DNA from: a virus
Strand: one strand, 5' to 3'
IMG/VR virus record: IMGVR_UViG_3300007346_000233
Span: 1 to 24,334 of that record
DNA: 24,334 bases
Both the position numbers and the translations under genes were made by a program. The notes under the pieces were generated by a model. The model was not told the origin of the DNA and ran no database searches. It saw nothing but the letters and a program-made list of their open reading frames with translations. Every line of letters begins with the position of its first letter. Positions within the stretch are counted from its first letter, which is position 1. This document shows positions 6,267 through 14,491 of the stretch, in pieces.

Positions 6267-6955
6267 GTAATGTATTAGTAATTGGAGATACGCATTGTCC
6301 AGCAATGCTTGATGCGTATCCAGACTTCCTAGCTTCAATCTATGAAGCCTGGGATTGTAATCATGTAGTACACATTGGTGACCTTGTGGACTTTCATGGT
6401 ATCAGTTTCCATACCAAAGAGTTTGGAATTCCTGATATTGAACGAGAGATTCAAGAGGCACGGGAGCAGGTGCAAACTCTCTGTGAGTTGTTTCCTGATG
6501 TAGATTATCTTACTGGTAATCACTCTGCTCTTCCAGTTCGACAAGCACAAGAAGCGGGGCTTCCTCCTTCTATGGTCTTGTCACTAGCAGAGATCTTAGA
6601 TTTACCAGATACTTGGAATGTGCTGCCTAGATATACTGATCTTATTATTGATGATGTAATCTATCGTCATGGTGATAAGGGTCGAAGCAACCAAACAAAC
6701 GCAGCATTCCTTAATGCACAGAATGAATTCATGTCTGTTGTACAAGGACACATGCATTCCCAAGGTGGAGTTCTCTATGGTGCAAATCAATCAAAGAGAT
6801 ACTTCGGTATGCAGGTAGGGTGTGGAACTGACCCACGTTCTCCCTATCTAAATTACAGCAAGATCTACAGCAAGCGTCCTATGCTAGGATGCGGTGTTGT
6901 ACTAGATGGTGAAAGAGCTATCTTCGAGCCTTTATTCCTCGAAGAGTGGCGTTGA
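6263..6955 (+). CDS. Calcineurin-like metallophosphoesterase
   Basis: 230 aa. All metal-binding blocks of the family are present in order: VIGDTH (D9, H11), HIGDLVDFHG (D40), LTGNH (N86, H87), YRHGDKG and VQGHMHSQG (GHxH). The protein should be a soluble two-metal phosphoesterase. The natural substrate is unknown; related phage enzymes are seen next to replication genes and could act on nucleotides, nucleic acid ends or phosphoproteins. The start overlaps the previous stop (ATGA). A 58-base gap with two small inverted repeats separates it from the SSB gene. Confidence 0.88.
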   Translation: MSNVLVIGDTHCPAMLDAYPDFLASIYEAWDCNHVVHIGDLVDFHGISFHTKEFGIPDIEREIQEAREQVQTLCELFPDVDYLTGNHSALPVRQAQEAGLPPSMVLSLAEILDLPDTWNVLPRYTDLIIDDVIYRHGDKGRSNQTNAAFLNAQNEFMSVVQGHMHSQGGVLYGANQSKRYFGMQVGCGTDPRSPYLNYSKIYSKRPMLGCGVVLDGERAIFEPLFLEEWR

Positions 6956-6962
6956 ATTATAT

Positions 6963-6997
6963 TGGGAATGGTTCCCATAGCCAAGTTAAGTGTTAAC
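6963..6997 (+). promoter_or_regulatory. Two small inverted repeats upstream of SSB gene
   Basis: Two perfect short inverted repeats lie in tandem: TGGGAA-TGG-TTCCCA (6963-6977) and GTTAA-GTG-TTAAC (6985-6997). Their three-base spacers make them more likely DNA sites than stable RNA hairpins. They sit just upstream of the SSB ribosome site (AAAGGACAG) in one of the few intergenic gaps of the replication operon, a plausible place for a promoter or operator. Function is inferred. Confidence 0.35.
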
Positions 6998-7013
6998 AGA
7001 AAGGACAGACACA

Positions 7014-7520
7014 ATGGCAAATCGTAACAATGAACTCTATTCTCCGGTCGTTGAGGTTGCATGGGCAAACCTTCGTAAGCCTGATGAGTTCCGTGGTAGC
7101 AAGAAGCATGACATTCAGGTTGTTGTCAACGATGATTTCAAGAAGCAGCTTGATTCTTTCAACATGCCTCTCAACGGTACTTACACCGGCAAGGAGAGCG
7201 GTGATACCATCGTCAAGGTTAAGACGACTGAGTTCACCAAGCAGAACAAGGATCAGTACGGTCGCATCGTCGATTCACGCGGCGTGAAGACCGACTACTT
7301 CCCCGCGAAGGGCGACAAGGTTCGCCTTAAGATCTGGGCACGTGAGTGGGAAGGCAAGATGAGCCTGTTCCTTAGCGGTGTGCAGGTCATCGAGGCCAAC
7401 AACTCCAGCAGCAGTGGCTGGGAAGCCCACGACGATGGTTTCGTGGCAGAAGAGTCATCAGCTCCGGTAGTAGACAGCGAGACTACTCCCGATGTTAGCG
7501 ATGACGATATCCCGTTCTGA
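7014..7520 (+). CDS. Single-stranded DNA-binding protein (T7 gp2.5-like)
   Basis: 168 aa. I chose ATG 7014, which follows AAAGGACAGACACA at normal distance; an in-frame ATG at 6990 lies in the inverted-repeat leader. The N-terminal two thirds is the OB-fold-like part with conserved PDEFRGSKKHDIQVVV and the strand KGDKVRLKIWAREWEGKMSLFLSGVQVIE. The last 40 residues are acidic and disordered and end in DDDIPF, the typical acidic-aromatic SSB tail that contacts replisome partners. It coats ssDNA and coordinates polymerase and primase-helicase. Codons are C-rich, like the capsid gene, fitting high expression. The stop overlaps the RusA start (TGATG). Confidence 0.85.
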   Translation: MANRNNELYSPVVEVAWANLRKPDEFRGSKKHDIQVVVNDDFKKQLDSFNMPLNGTYTGKESGDTIVKVKTTEFTKQNKDQYGRIVDSRGVKTDYFPAKGDKVRLKIWAREWEGKMSLFLSGVQVIEANNSSSSGWEAHDDGFVAEESSAPVVDSETTPDVSDDDIPF

Positions 7521-7924
7521 TGACGTTATTGTATGAAGCTACGTTTCCAATCAACCCCGTAGCAGCCAGCCGACCTAGAGTAACTACCAAAGGTCACTCG
7601 TATTACGCTGGTCCATACAAGAACTTTCGGAAAGATATTCAACCCCTCATTGAGGAGCTGGCCAAGGGCTTCGTGCCCTTGGTCGGCCCTCTTTCGGTGG
7701 ATGTAGATATCTGGGTACAACGTCCTAAGTCTACTAAGTTGCTATCTCCCCGAGCCGATATTGATAATTATTTAAAGGCTATCTTTGATTCATTCAATGG
7801 AATCTTATGGGAAGATGACTCGCAAATCACAATCGTACATGCTATGAAAGCATGGACTGAAAGCAACGAAGTAGAGGGTTCATTCGACATCCGTATAGAA
7901 AAAGACTGGAACTTCGATGAGTGA
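7520..7924 (+). CDS. RusA-family Holliday junction resolvase
   Basis: 134 aa, close to the usual RusA length of about 120. Conserved features are the N-terminal FPINPVAASRPRVT, a basic AGPYKNFRKD region, and the catalytic block SPRADIDNYLKAIFDSFNGILWEDDSQI, with the Asp residues that bind metal in RusA (equivalents of D70, D72 and D91). It would cut four-way junctions and branched replication intermediates. It occupies the slot where T7 has endonuclease I (gp3), an apparent functional replacement. It overlaps both the SSB stop and the primase-helicase start. Confidence 0.88.
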   Translation: MTLLYEATFPINPVAASRPRVTTKGHSYYAGPYKNFRKDIQPLIEELAKGFVPLVGPLSVDVDIWVQRPKSTKLLSPRADIDNYLKAIFDSFNGILWEDDSQITIVHAMKAWTESNEVEGSFDIRIEKDWNFDE

Positions 7925-9623
7925 AGACAGTTATGTTATTGCTAGAGAGCAATGTCCCAAGTGTGCATCTCAAGGCCACGATAACTCCGAGGACAACCTA
8001 GCAAAGTACAGCGATGGTCATGCATACTGTTATAGATGCAAGTATTATATGAAAGGTGATATGATTTCAACACCACGACAACCTATCGGCGATTGGAAGC
8101 CTTTGTACGGAGACTACTCCGATCTCCCAGACCGTCGTCTAAATGAAGAAACACTGCGGAAGTTTGGCTACCAACAGATTAACCATCCTGAGAAAGGATG
8201 CATCCACATTGCCAACTTCTATTCCAACGGTACTCTTGTAGCACAAAAGTATCGCGGTCCTGACAAGCAGTTCAGGTGGCGAGGCGAAGCTCGTAGTGCT
8301 GGCTTGTTTGGTCAGCATTTGTTCGATGGCAGTAACAGTCGTCGATTGGTTATCACTGAAGGTGAGATCGACGCTATGTCGGTTTACCAAGTCAACGGTG
8401 GCTGGCCTGTTGTATCACTCAATGGTGGTACTGGTAATGCAGAGAACAATATCAAGGATAACCTAGAGTGGATCTCTAAGTTCCCAGAAGTTGTTCTTAT
8501 GTTTGACAGCGACGATGCAGGTCGAGAGGCAGCCGTTAAGTGTGCTCAGCTTCTACCGCCTGGTCGTACTAAGATTGCATCACTTCCTAGAAAGGATGCT
8601 AATGAAATGCTCCTTTCAATGGATGGCAAGGGAATTGTCAATGCAATCTTCCAAGCCAAGCTCTATAGCCCAGATGAGATCTTACATGTCAAGGATATTG
8701 CAGATTCAGATAATGAAGACATGCAAGTCTATGCCTATCCTTGGGACAAGCTTAGCGAGTTCCTTCTAGGCCAACGCAGCGGTGAGGTTAATCTGTGGTG
8801 CTCGGGTACTGGTTCAGGTAAGTCAACAATCCTACGTGAGATTGCCCACCATCATCTTGAAGAAGGTCGATCGGTAGGTATGATCATGCTAGAAGAATCT
8901 CCTGAAGAAACCAGAGATGACATGATCTCCTTGCTTATCAACAAGCCGGTTAGAGCAATTCGTGCTAATCGTATTATGAATGATCTTCGTAAGAAGATGG
9001 GCAAGGATCCTATTAACATTGAGTTTTTTGATGATATGGATCATGAGGAATACTCAGCAGCAAGAGAGCATCTTGAGTCTACCAACCTGTACATCTATGA
9101 CCATCTTGGTAACAGCGCAATGCAAAATATCATGGCTCGTATGGAGTACATGGCTATTTCATTGGGCGTAGATGTTATCATTCTTGACCACATTACTGCA
9201 CTGGCTGCGGGATTGATGGGACAAGACAGTGACGAGAATCAGAGCGAGCGCATCCTGATTGATACTGTTATGAAGCAGCTTCGATCTTTGTCCGTTCGAA
9301 CTGGTGTACATGTTGATATCGTGTCTCAGCTTAAGAAGACGGATAAAGCTTTTGAGGAAGGTACTAGAATTACCTTGCAGGATCTTCGTGGTTCTGGTAG
9401 CTTAGCGTCTGTGCCAAATACCATCATTGCACTTGAGCGAGATCGTCAAGCAACGTGTGAGTATGAAGCGAATACGACTGTCGTCAGAGTTCTAAAGAAT
9501 AGACTCACTGGTCGAGCAGGCGTAGCGTCTTGTTTATATTATGACCGTAAGAAGGGTAGGCTCCAAGAGGTGCCTTTCCAAATCTCTGAAGGTCATGTCG
9601 TTTTAGATCCTAATAGTAAGTAG
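7917..9623 (+). CDS. Primase-helicase (T7 gp4-like)
   Basis: 568 aa (T7 gp4A is 566). Domains in order: a zinc-binding domain with C13, C16, C38 and C41; a TOPRIM primase domain with ITEGEIDAM (E148) and VVLMFDSDDAGREA; and a RecA/DnaB-type helicase with Walker A GTGSGKST (297-304, K302), Walker B VIILDHI (D424), and a later SQLKK segment. It unwinds DNA ahead of the phage polymerase and makes primers. The start overlaps the end of the RusA gene. All key residues I can check are present, so it should be functional. Confidence 0.96.
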   Translation: MSEDSYVIAREQCPKCASQGHDNSEDNLAKYSDGHAYCYRCKYYMKGDMISTPRQPIGDWKPLYGDYSDLPDRRLNEETLRKFGYQQINHPEKGCIHIANFYSNGTLVAQKYRGPDKQFRWRGEARSAGLFGQHLFDGSNSRRLVITEGEIDAMSVYQVNGGWPVVSLNGGTGNAENNIKDNLEWISKFPEVVLMFDSDDAGREAAVKCAQLLPPGRTKIASLPRKDANEMLLSMDGKGIVNAIFQAKLYSPDEILHVKDIADSDNEDMQVYAYPWDKLSEFLLGQRSGEVNLWCSGTGSGKSTILREIAHHHLEEGRSVGMIMLEESPEETRDDMISLLINKPVRAIRANRIMNDLRKKMGKDPINIEFFDDMDHEEYSAAREHLESTNLYIYDHLGNSAMQNIMARMEYMAISLGVDVIILDHITALAAGLMGQDSDENQSERILIDTVMKQLRSLSVRTGVHVDIVSQLKKTDKAFEEGTRITLQDLRGSGSLASVPNTIIALERDRQATCEYEANTTVVRVLKNRLTGRAGVASCLYYDRKKGRLQEVPFQISEGHVVLDPNSK

Positions 9624-9636
9624 GAGAGCAGATCCC

Positions 9637-11319
9637 GTGCGACTGGTATTCGACATCGAGGCTGATAACCTGTACTGGAATGTCACGGAAGTATACTGTA
9701 TTGTAGCTCACGATATTGATACGCGCCAAACATGGAAGTTTACACCTGAAAATATCAAAGAGGGTGTTAGATTTATCATGTCAGCGGATACCCTCATCGG
9801 ACATAACATAGTTACTTTCGATATTCCCGTTTTAGAAAAACTATTCAACGTGGAGTACAAGGGCAAGGTACTAGATACGCTCGTCGTTTCTAGGCTTATG
9901 TATCCTGATGTAAGACAGCATCCATTTGGAGGCAATGGTCTTAAGCAGTGGGGTCAACACCTAGGTAACTATAAGATTGAGTTCAATGATTGGTCGCATT
10001 ATACAGAGGAAATGCTTGAATACTGTGTCCAAGATGTGTTACTGAACTACGATATTCTTCAAGCTCAAAAAGACTTTATCAAGGAATATGAGAAGGTTGT
10101 AAAGTTTGAGATCTTAGTTGCTCAGATTTGTTTCAAACAACAACTGCATGGGTTTGGCTACGATCTTAGTAAAGGCATCGACCTTGAACAGATCTTGGCC
10201 ATTGAACGGGCTGATCATCTAGACCAACTTCAATTGATCTTTCCTGACAAGGTAGAAGAACGATGGTCTCAGAAGACTGGTAAGCAATTGAAGTCTAAGA
10301 TTACTCCGTTTAATCCACAGAGCAATATCCAAGTCTATGAACGTCTTATTGAAAAGTATCCACATGTTCGTAAGATTATTCCAGAAACTGAAAAGGGGAA
10401 TCCTCAGGTTGATTCGTTGGTACTGGCTGAACTATCTAAGGCTGGGGTCACCGAGGCTGAGCAGATTCTAAAGTATCGAGATAATCTAAAGCTTGAAGGA
10501 CAACTGAAAGATTGGAACGACAGAGCATCCAAATCTAAGGATGGTCGTATCCACGGTGAAGTAAACACCCAAGGTGCTGGAACAGGACGATGCACTCATG
10601 CTAATCCAAACGTGGCTCAAGTGGCCAAGGATAAGCGAATGAGGGCGTTGTGGAATCCCGGCATCAAAGACTATGTACAAGTTGGTTGTGACTTGTCTGG
10701 TCTAGAACTGAGAATGCTAGCACATTATATGTATGAATACGACAACGGTGCTTATGCCGATGTTATCTTGAACGGAGATGTTCATACAATGAATCAGAAA
10801 GCTGCTGGTCTTGCTACAAGAGACCAAGCTAAGACCTTTATCTATGGCTTCTTGTATGGAGCTGGTGATGCAAAGATTGGCACCATTGTAGGTGGCAGTC
10901 GTAAGAAAGGTCAAGAACTAAAAGAAAAGTTCTTGGCTCAGTTACCAGCACTAAAGAAAGTCCTTGATGCCGTTCAATGGTCTTTTCTTGAACGAGGTGA
11001 GGTTCAACTTCCTGATGGGAGATGGGTCAAATGTAGATCCGAACATGCAGCTCTAAATACTATGCTCCAAGGCGCCGGTGCCATTGTATCCAAGTATTGG
11101 ATGGTGGTAGCTAATGCTAGGCTTAAACATCTAGGCAACAAAGTAATTCAAATGGCTTATGTTCATGACGAATTACAATTTGCTGTGCATAAAGATGTAG
11201 CCGACAAGGTCTGTAAGATCTTAGAGGCAGCTAGCTTAGAAGCTGGTGAACGTCTTGGAATCAAGATGCCGATTCATTCTGAAGCGTGCATTGGTTCTAA
11301 CTGGCAGGAAACACACTAA
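9637..11319 (+). CDS. Family A DNA polymerase with 3'-5' exonuclease
   Basis: 560 aa, shorter than T7 gp5 (704). The exonuclease motifs are intact: D6 and E8 (FDIEADN), D62 (GHNIVTFDIP), and Y129/D133 (YCVQDVL). Polymerase motif A is VGCDLSGLELRMLAHYM (D352, T7 D475), motif B RDQAKTFIYGFLYGAG, and motif C AYVHDELQFA (D511, T7 D654). The O-helix segment is the same as T7, including the Tyr at the sugar-discrimination site. The distance from exonuclease to motif A is much shorter than in T7, so the thioredoxin-binding insertion appears absent. The start is GTG (9637) following AGGAGAG. It is the replicative polymerase. Confidence 0.96.
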   Translation: MRLVFDIEADNLYWNVTEVYCIVAHDIDTRQTWKFTPENIKEGVRFIMSADTLIGHNIVTFDIPVLEKLFNVEYKGKVLDTLVVSRLMYPDVRQHPFGGNGLKQWGQHLGNYKIEFNDWSHYTEEMLEYCVQDVLLNYDILQAQKDFIKEYEKVVKFEILVAQICFKQQLHGFGYDLSKGIDLEQILAIERADHLDQLQLIFPDKVEERWSQKTGKQLKSKITPFNPQSNIQVYERLIEKYPHVRKIIPETEKGNPQVDSLVLAELSKAGVTEAEQILKYRDNLKLEGQLKDWNDRASKSKDGRIHGEVNTQGAGTGRCTHANPNVAQVAKDKRMRALWNPGIKDYVQVGCDLSGLELRMLAHYMYEYDNGAYADVILNGDVHTMNQKAAGLATRDQAKTFIYGFLYGAGDAKIGTIVGGSRKKGQELKEKFLAQLPALKKVLDAVQWSFLERGEVQLPDGRWVKCRSEHAALNTMLQGAGAIVSKYWMVVANARLKHLGNKVIQMAYVHDELQFAVHKDVADKVCKILEAASLEAGERLGIKMPIHSEACIGSNWQETH

Positions 11320-13217
11320 TGCCTACTTGGTATTCAATTAGAAACAGACTGGAGGCTGGCGAAGTAAGAGCCAGAAACTCCTTTGAACGATTCTTAACGT
11401 CGTTCATCACTTCTTATGGATGCTTGGATGTATGGTATAGATCCGTCGCTTCAGACTCTTCGGAGCTGGAGTGTCGGATCTTTTACATCCAATCAGATGA
11501 TTCCTATGTAGCTACAGAGACATGGGAACGTACGGGGGAACGCCCTGAGTTCTGGCTTCAGATGAAAGGTACTGCAGCTACAATCAGAGCCACTATTATT
11601 TCACTGTTACCTTACATTTCACAACTCCATTCAAAGAAACGACACGGTGAATGGAACTTCGGACCAATAGAACCATTCCTTGGTGAAGGGTCTATTACTG
11701 TTGATGTAGGAGGTAACACAATTATTACTGGTAGGTTTGGCGACATTGCTTTGTATAGCAATGGAGTTGAACTTGACTGGGAAGATATTGTATGGGACTT
11801 TGATGGATGCGCTACAACAGCAACCTGTCCACCAACAACTTCTGTATGCTTTTCAAACTTAGGCTATCCTATTGAAGATTGTACAGGTACAGTTGGAACA
11901 TGTGTACGAGGTAGCTGTGGATCGTGGATTGCAACGTATCCTGAAAGCTTAGCTGAGTGCGATGGTACTTGGTATGTTGGGGAAGACCTAACTAGCAAGA
12001 CTGGTGATTACTGGGATACTGTTTTCAGTTGCCCAGATCCAACAGGAACTTGTGTTACAGGTGATTGTACACTTGGGTTTACAGCATCCTATCCAGTAAC
12101 AGAAGCAGCTTGTACTGGCGACTGGTTTAAGGGCGTAGATCTTTCTAGCGAAGGTCCAGCTTATTGGGATGAATACTACAACTGCGAAGATCCAATTGGA
12201 TGCTGTGTAGTAGGAACAACTTGTGACTGGGATTCTATTTCTGTTACCACTGAAAGCGAATGTACTACATTAGGTGGCACATGGACTGAAGGAGTTAAGG
12301 GTAAAGAATGTACAATAGCACAATACGAAGAAGACAATAACTGTAACCCAGCTCCTCCGCAAAGTATTTCTTATGTAGTTACTTACTATGTAACTGATGC
12401 TCAGTTCTCAGCGCCTTTATTTCCCGGTATTGCAAGTCCTGCAGGACCTGTGTTTGATACTTCTGCATATGAAAACAATTGGTATACACATCCAGCTGTT
12501 ACACCCGGTTCCCAAGTAACATGGCCTTTAGCACTACAAGCTTCGTCCCCAGATTTTTGTGCAGGTTATACGCTTAATAACTATAGCTATAATAAAACAC
12601 AAGTAAGTGGTTCGTTAACTTTGATTTACAACTTTAGTTATCTTAGTGGTGATGAAGACGAAGCTGTATACGGTATTGATAGTATTGTAGGACACCCTGG
12701 TTTTAATTTAAATGACCAACTCGTAACGTTTAACACCGATGTTTGGTCGGATGATGCCTGTTGTTTTCCTTTTGATTGCTGCACAACAAATCCAACGTAT
12801 TGCGAAGGTATACACTACTATCAGCACTTGGGTACAATGACTACAATCAACGCTACCTTAAATGGAACACTAACTCGTACTTATAACGCAATTACAGGCA
12901 ATACTGATTACGCTGGTACAGTAACAGTACGGCCTCAGGATACTAGTCTAAGTAATACTACTATTGAATTTGGCTCTAATGTCTCATACTTTAGTACAGG
13001 AATCACAGATAGCCCTTCAAAATGGGTTTCAGCTGGTGCTGCTAGAGATGATTACCCAAAGAAAATTCACATCGGTTCTGTTACAATTCAAAATAATACT
13101 GATGTATCTTGGGGAGATAATCTTGTCCCTTATACTTATGAAGCAGGCGCAGACGGTTTATTCTTAGCTGGTGTACAAGCATACCGTCTTACTAATACAA
13201 TTTTGGAAACAGCATAA
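11319..13217 (+). CDS. Large Cys-rich repeat protein, beta-type, unknown function
   Basis: 632 aa, not assigned to a family. Residues 1-165 form a mixed domain rich in Trp and Tyr. From about 165 to 345 the protein is Cys-rich, with three tandem repeats of about 50 residues (near 192, 241 and 292). Each begins G-T/C-C-V-x-G-x-C and has a later Cys followed by a Trp-containing stretch, a Glu/Ser-rich loop and a closing Cys. Residues 360-632 are Thr/Ser/Asn/Tyr-rich with predicted strands and a second Cys cluster (CCFPFDCCTTN), resembling an exposed virion or adhesin-like protein. There is no signal peptide. It starts on the polymerase stop (TAATG) and sits, oddly, between replication genes. 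Confidence 0.85.
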   Translation: MPTWYSIRNRLEAGEVRARNSFERFLTSFITSYGCLDVWYRSVASDSSELECRIFYIQSDDSYVATETWERTGERPEFWLQMKGTAATIRATIISLLPYISQLHSKKRHGEWNFGPIEPFLGEGSITVDVGGNTIITGRFGDIALYSNGVELDWEDIVWDFDGCATTATCPPTTSVCFSNLGYPIEDCTGTVGTCVRGSCGSWIATYPESLAECDGTWYVGEDLTSKTGDYWDTVFSCPDPTGTCVTGDCTLGFTASYPVTEAACTGDWFKGVDLSSEGPAYWDEYYNCEDPIGCCVVGTTCDWDSISVTTESECTTLGGTWTEGVKGKECTIAQYEEDNNCNPAPPQSISYVVTYYVTDAQFSAPLFPGIASPAGPVFDTSAYENNWYTHPAVTPGSQVTWPLALQASSPDFCAGYTLNNYSYNKTQVSGSLTLIYNFSYLSGDEDEAVYGIDSIVGHPGFNLNDQLVTFNTDVWSDDACCFPFDCCTTNPTYCEGIHYYQHLGTMTTINATLNGTLTRTYNAITGNTDYAGTVTVRPQDTSLSNTTIEFGSNVSYFSTGITDSPSKWVSAGAARDDYPKKIHIGSVTIQNNTDVSWGDNLVPYTYEAGADGLFLAGVQAYRLTNTILETA

Positions 13218-13363
13218 TGCAAGGACTAGGTGACTTACTTTATTACGTCTTTCATTACACAGGCATTCATTGGTTAGTGCATAAGTTTAGTTACTATACT
13301 GGCTTTGAATGTGGATGTAATGCTCGACGTAAGAAACTTAATAAGAGATTTCCTTTTAAATGA
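13217..13363 (+). CDS. Small conserved-type phage protein, 48 aa
   Basis: A 48-codon frame exactly fills the space between two larger genes. Its ATG overlaps the previous TAA (TAATG) and its TGA overlaps the next ATG (ATGA). The first 30 residues are aromatic and hydrophobic (GDLLYYVFHYTGIHWLVHKF), possibly an amphipathic or membrane-surface helix. The end is FECGCNARRKKLNKRFPFK, a CxC followed by a basic Arg/Lys-Leu-Asn motif that I recall from many small marine-phage proteins of unknown role. The hydrophobic part is too charged and short for a confident holin call. Confidence 0.75.
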   Translation: MQGLGDLLYYVFHYTGIHWLVHKFSYYTGFECGCNARRKKLNKRFPFK

Positions 13364-13791
13364 AACATAAAATAATTCTTCGTGGTTGGAGGGATATCAA
13401 CAACGATTGGCGATCTAGATGGCTTCGGTATGGGACTGGCGATGAATTAACTCACTGTACCTTAAGTGTTGGTGACTTAACTCTCCATGTAAATTACAAA
13501 GGAAGTAACTGGTATCCGACTCATCGTTTGTTTAATACCTACGATAGCTACTTTGAATTACAAGATGCTATATACATAGGCGAAGTAAAACGACCCGTTT
13601 ATATCAAACCAGATCCGGGCAGTACATGGCAGGTTATCAAATGGAGATATCTGTTTGGTCCTCGACCTAATTGCTGCACTACGGCGTGTATAGACGCGTT
13701 AAGACAAAACGGAGTCGATTGCCCTGAGCTTATAATGCCACATAAACTTATTGATTACTTTGATAATGATTATATTAGGCCTGAGCGGTAA
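13360..13791 (+). CDS. Permuted papain-like (NlpC/P60 or YiiX type) protein, tentative
   Basis: 143 aa. An early His in a strand context (ELTHCTLSVGDL, H32) and a later Cys at the start of a helix (PNCCTTACIDALRQNG, C105/C106 and C110) give the His-before-Cys order of circularly permuted papain-fold hydrolases. Members cleave peptide or amide bonds in cell wall or lipids, but the phage versions are mostly uncharacterised. There is no signal peptide. It could contribute to cell wall or protein processing; with only these motifs to go on, the enzyme call is tentative. The start overlaps the 48-aa gene and the end overlaps the dNMP kinase by 26 bases. Confidence 0.75.
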   Translation: MKHKIILRGWRDINNDWRSRWLRYGTGDELTHCTLSVGDLTLHVNYKGSNWYPTHRLFNTYDSYFELQDAIYIGEVKRPVYIKPDPGSTWQVIKWRYLFGPRPNCCTTACIDALRQNGVDCPELIMPHKLIDYFDNDYIRPER

Positions 13792-14491
13792 AGCTCGGAC
13801 AGGAAAATCAAGACTATGTAAAGAATTATACGATGCAGCTGAGCGTTTAGGTTGGGACATTGAAATCAAACCGTTTGCCGGTCCCCTAAAGAAACACGTT
13901 GTGGAAACACTAGGGTTTACTAAAGAAAGTAATCCTAGTATGTATCGCAAGTACTGCCAAAAGATTGGCGCTGAAGAACGCAAGAAAGATCCAGATCATT
14001 GGGTAAAGCTATGGCATAAAGATATGCTAGAAGAATTCAAGACTGAGATGGAAACAAGCGAGCGTCCTGTTCTGTACTTGGTAGACGATGTGCGATATGC
14101 CAACGAGATTAAGACTCTTAATAGACCAGATGTAAATGCAACTATCTTGTTTGTTAAGCACGGTAAACGACAGATTGAAGATCCTGATGGAGCATGGAGA
14201 CAGCACGAATCAGAAAACTTAGCTAACACTTATGAAAAAAGTCCAGATGAATACTTAAAGAACGAGGTTGGTTATCACTTTGTAGTGCATAACGACAAAC
14301 CAGAAGAAGAGATTCAAAAGTGGGCTACTAATTTCATTAGTTACTTAGCCGCATCTGATCCGTGCTTATGTGAAACATGTGTTGCAAATTATGAAATGCG
14401 AGAACCAAACATAGACAAAATAGATGAGGAGCTAAAAGAGTTTCTCAACGATCTTTTAGGAGAAGAAGATGAAGAAGACGGCGATGCCTGA
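13766..14491 (+). CDS. Deoxynucleoside monophosphate kinase
   Basis: 241 aa from ATG 13766; a TTG at 13751 is in frame but has no better ribosome site. The P-loop GKARTGKS (8-15) is followed by the dNMP kinase pattern: FAGPLKKHVVETLGF, DPDHWVKLWHKDM, LYLVDDVRYANEI and VKHGKRQIEDPDGAWRQHESE. It phosphorylates dNMPs released from host DNA to dNDPs. The last 50 residues are an added tail with a CLCETC Cys motif (C200, C202, C205) and a run of acidic residues, which I do not know from the standard family. The kinase gene overlaps both neighbours and leads into the exonuclease gene. Confidence 0.88.
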   Translation: MIILGLSGKARTGKSRLCKELYDAAERLGWDIEIKPFAGPLKKHVVETLGFTKESNPSMYRKYCQKIGAEERKKDPDHWVKLWHKDMLEEFKTEMETSERPVLYLVDDVRYANEIKTLNRPDVNATILFVKHGKRQIEDPDGAWRQHESENLANTYEKSPDEYLKNEVGYHFVVHNDKPEEEIQKWATNFISYLAASDPCLCETCVANYEMREPNIDKIDEELKEFLNDLLGEEDEEDGDA

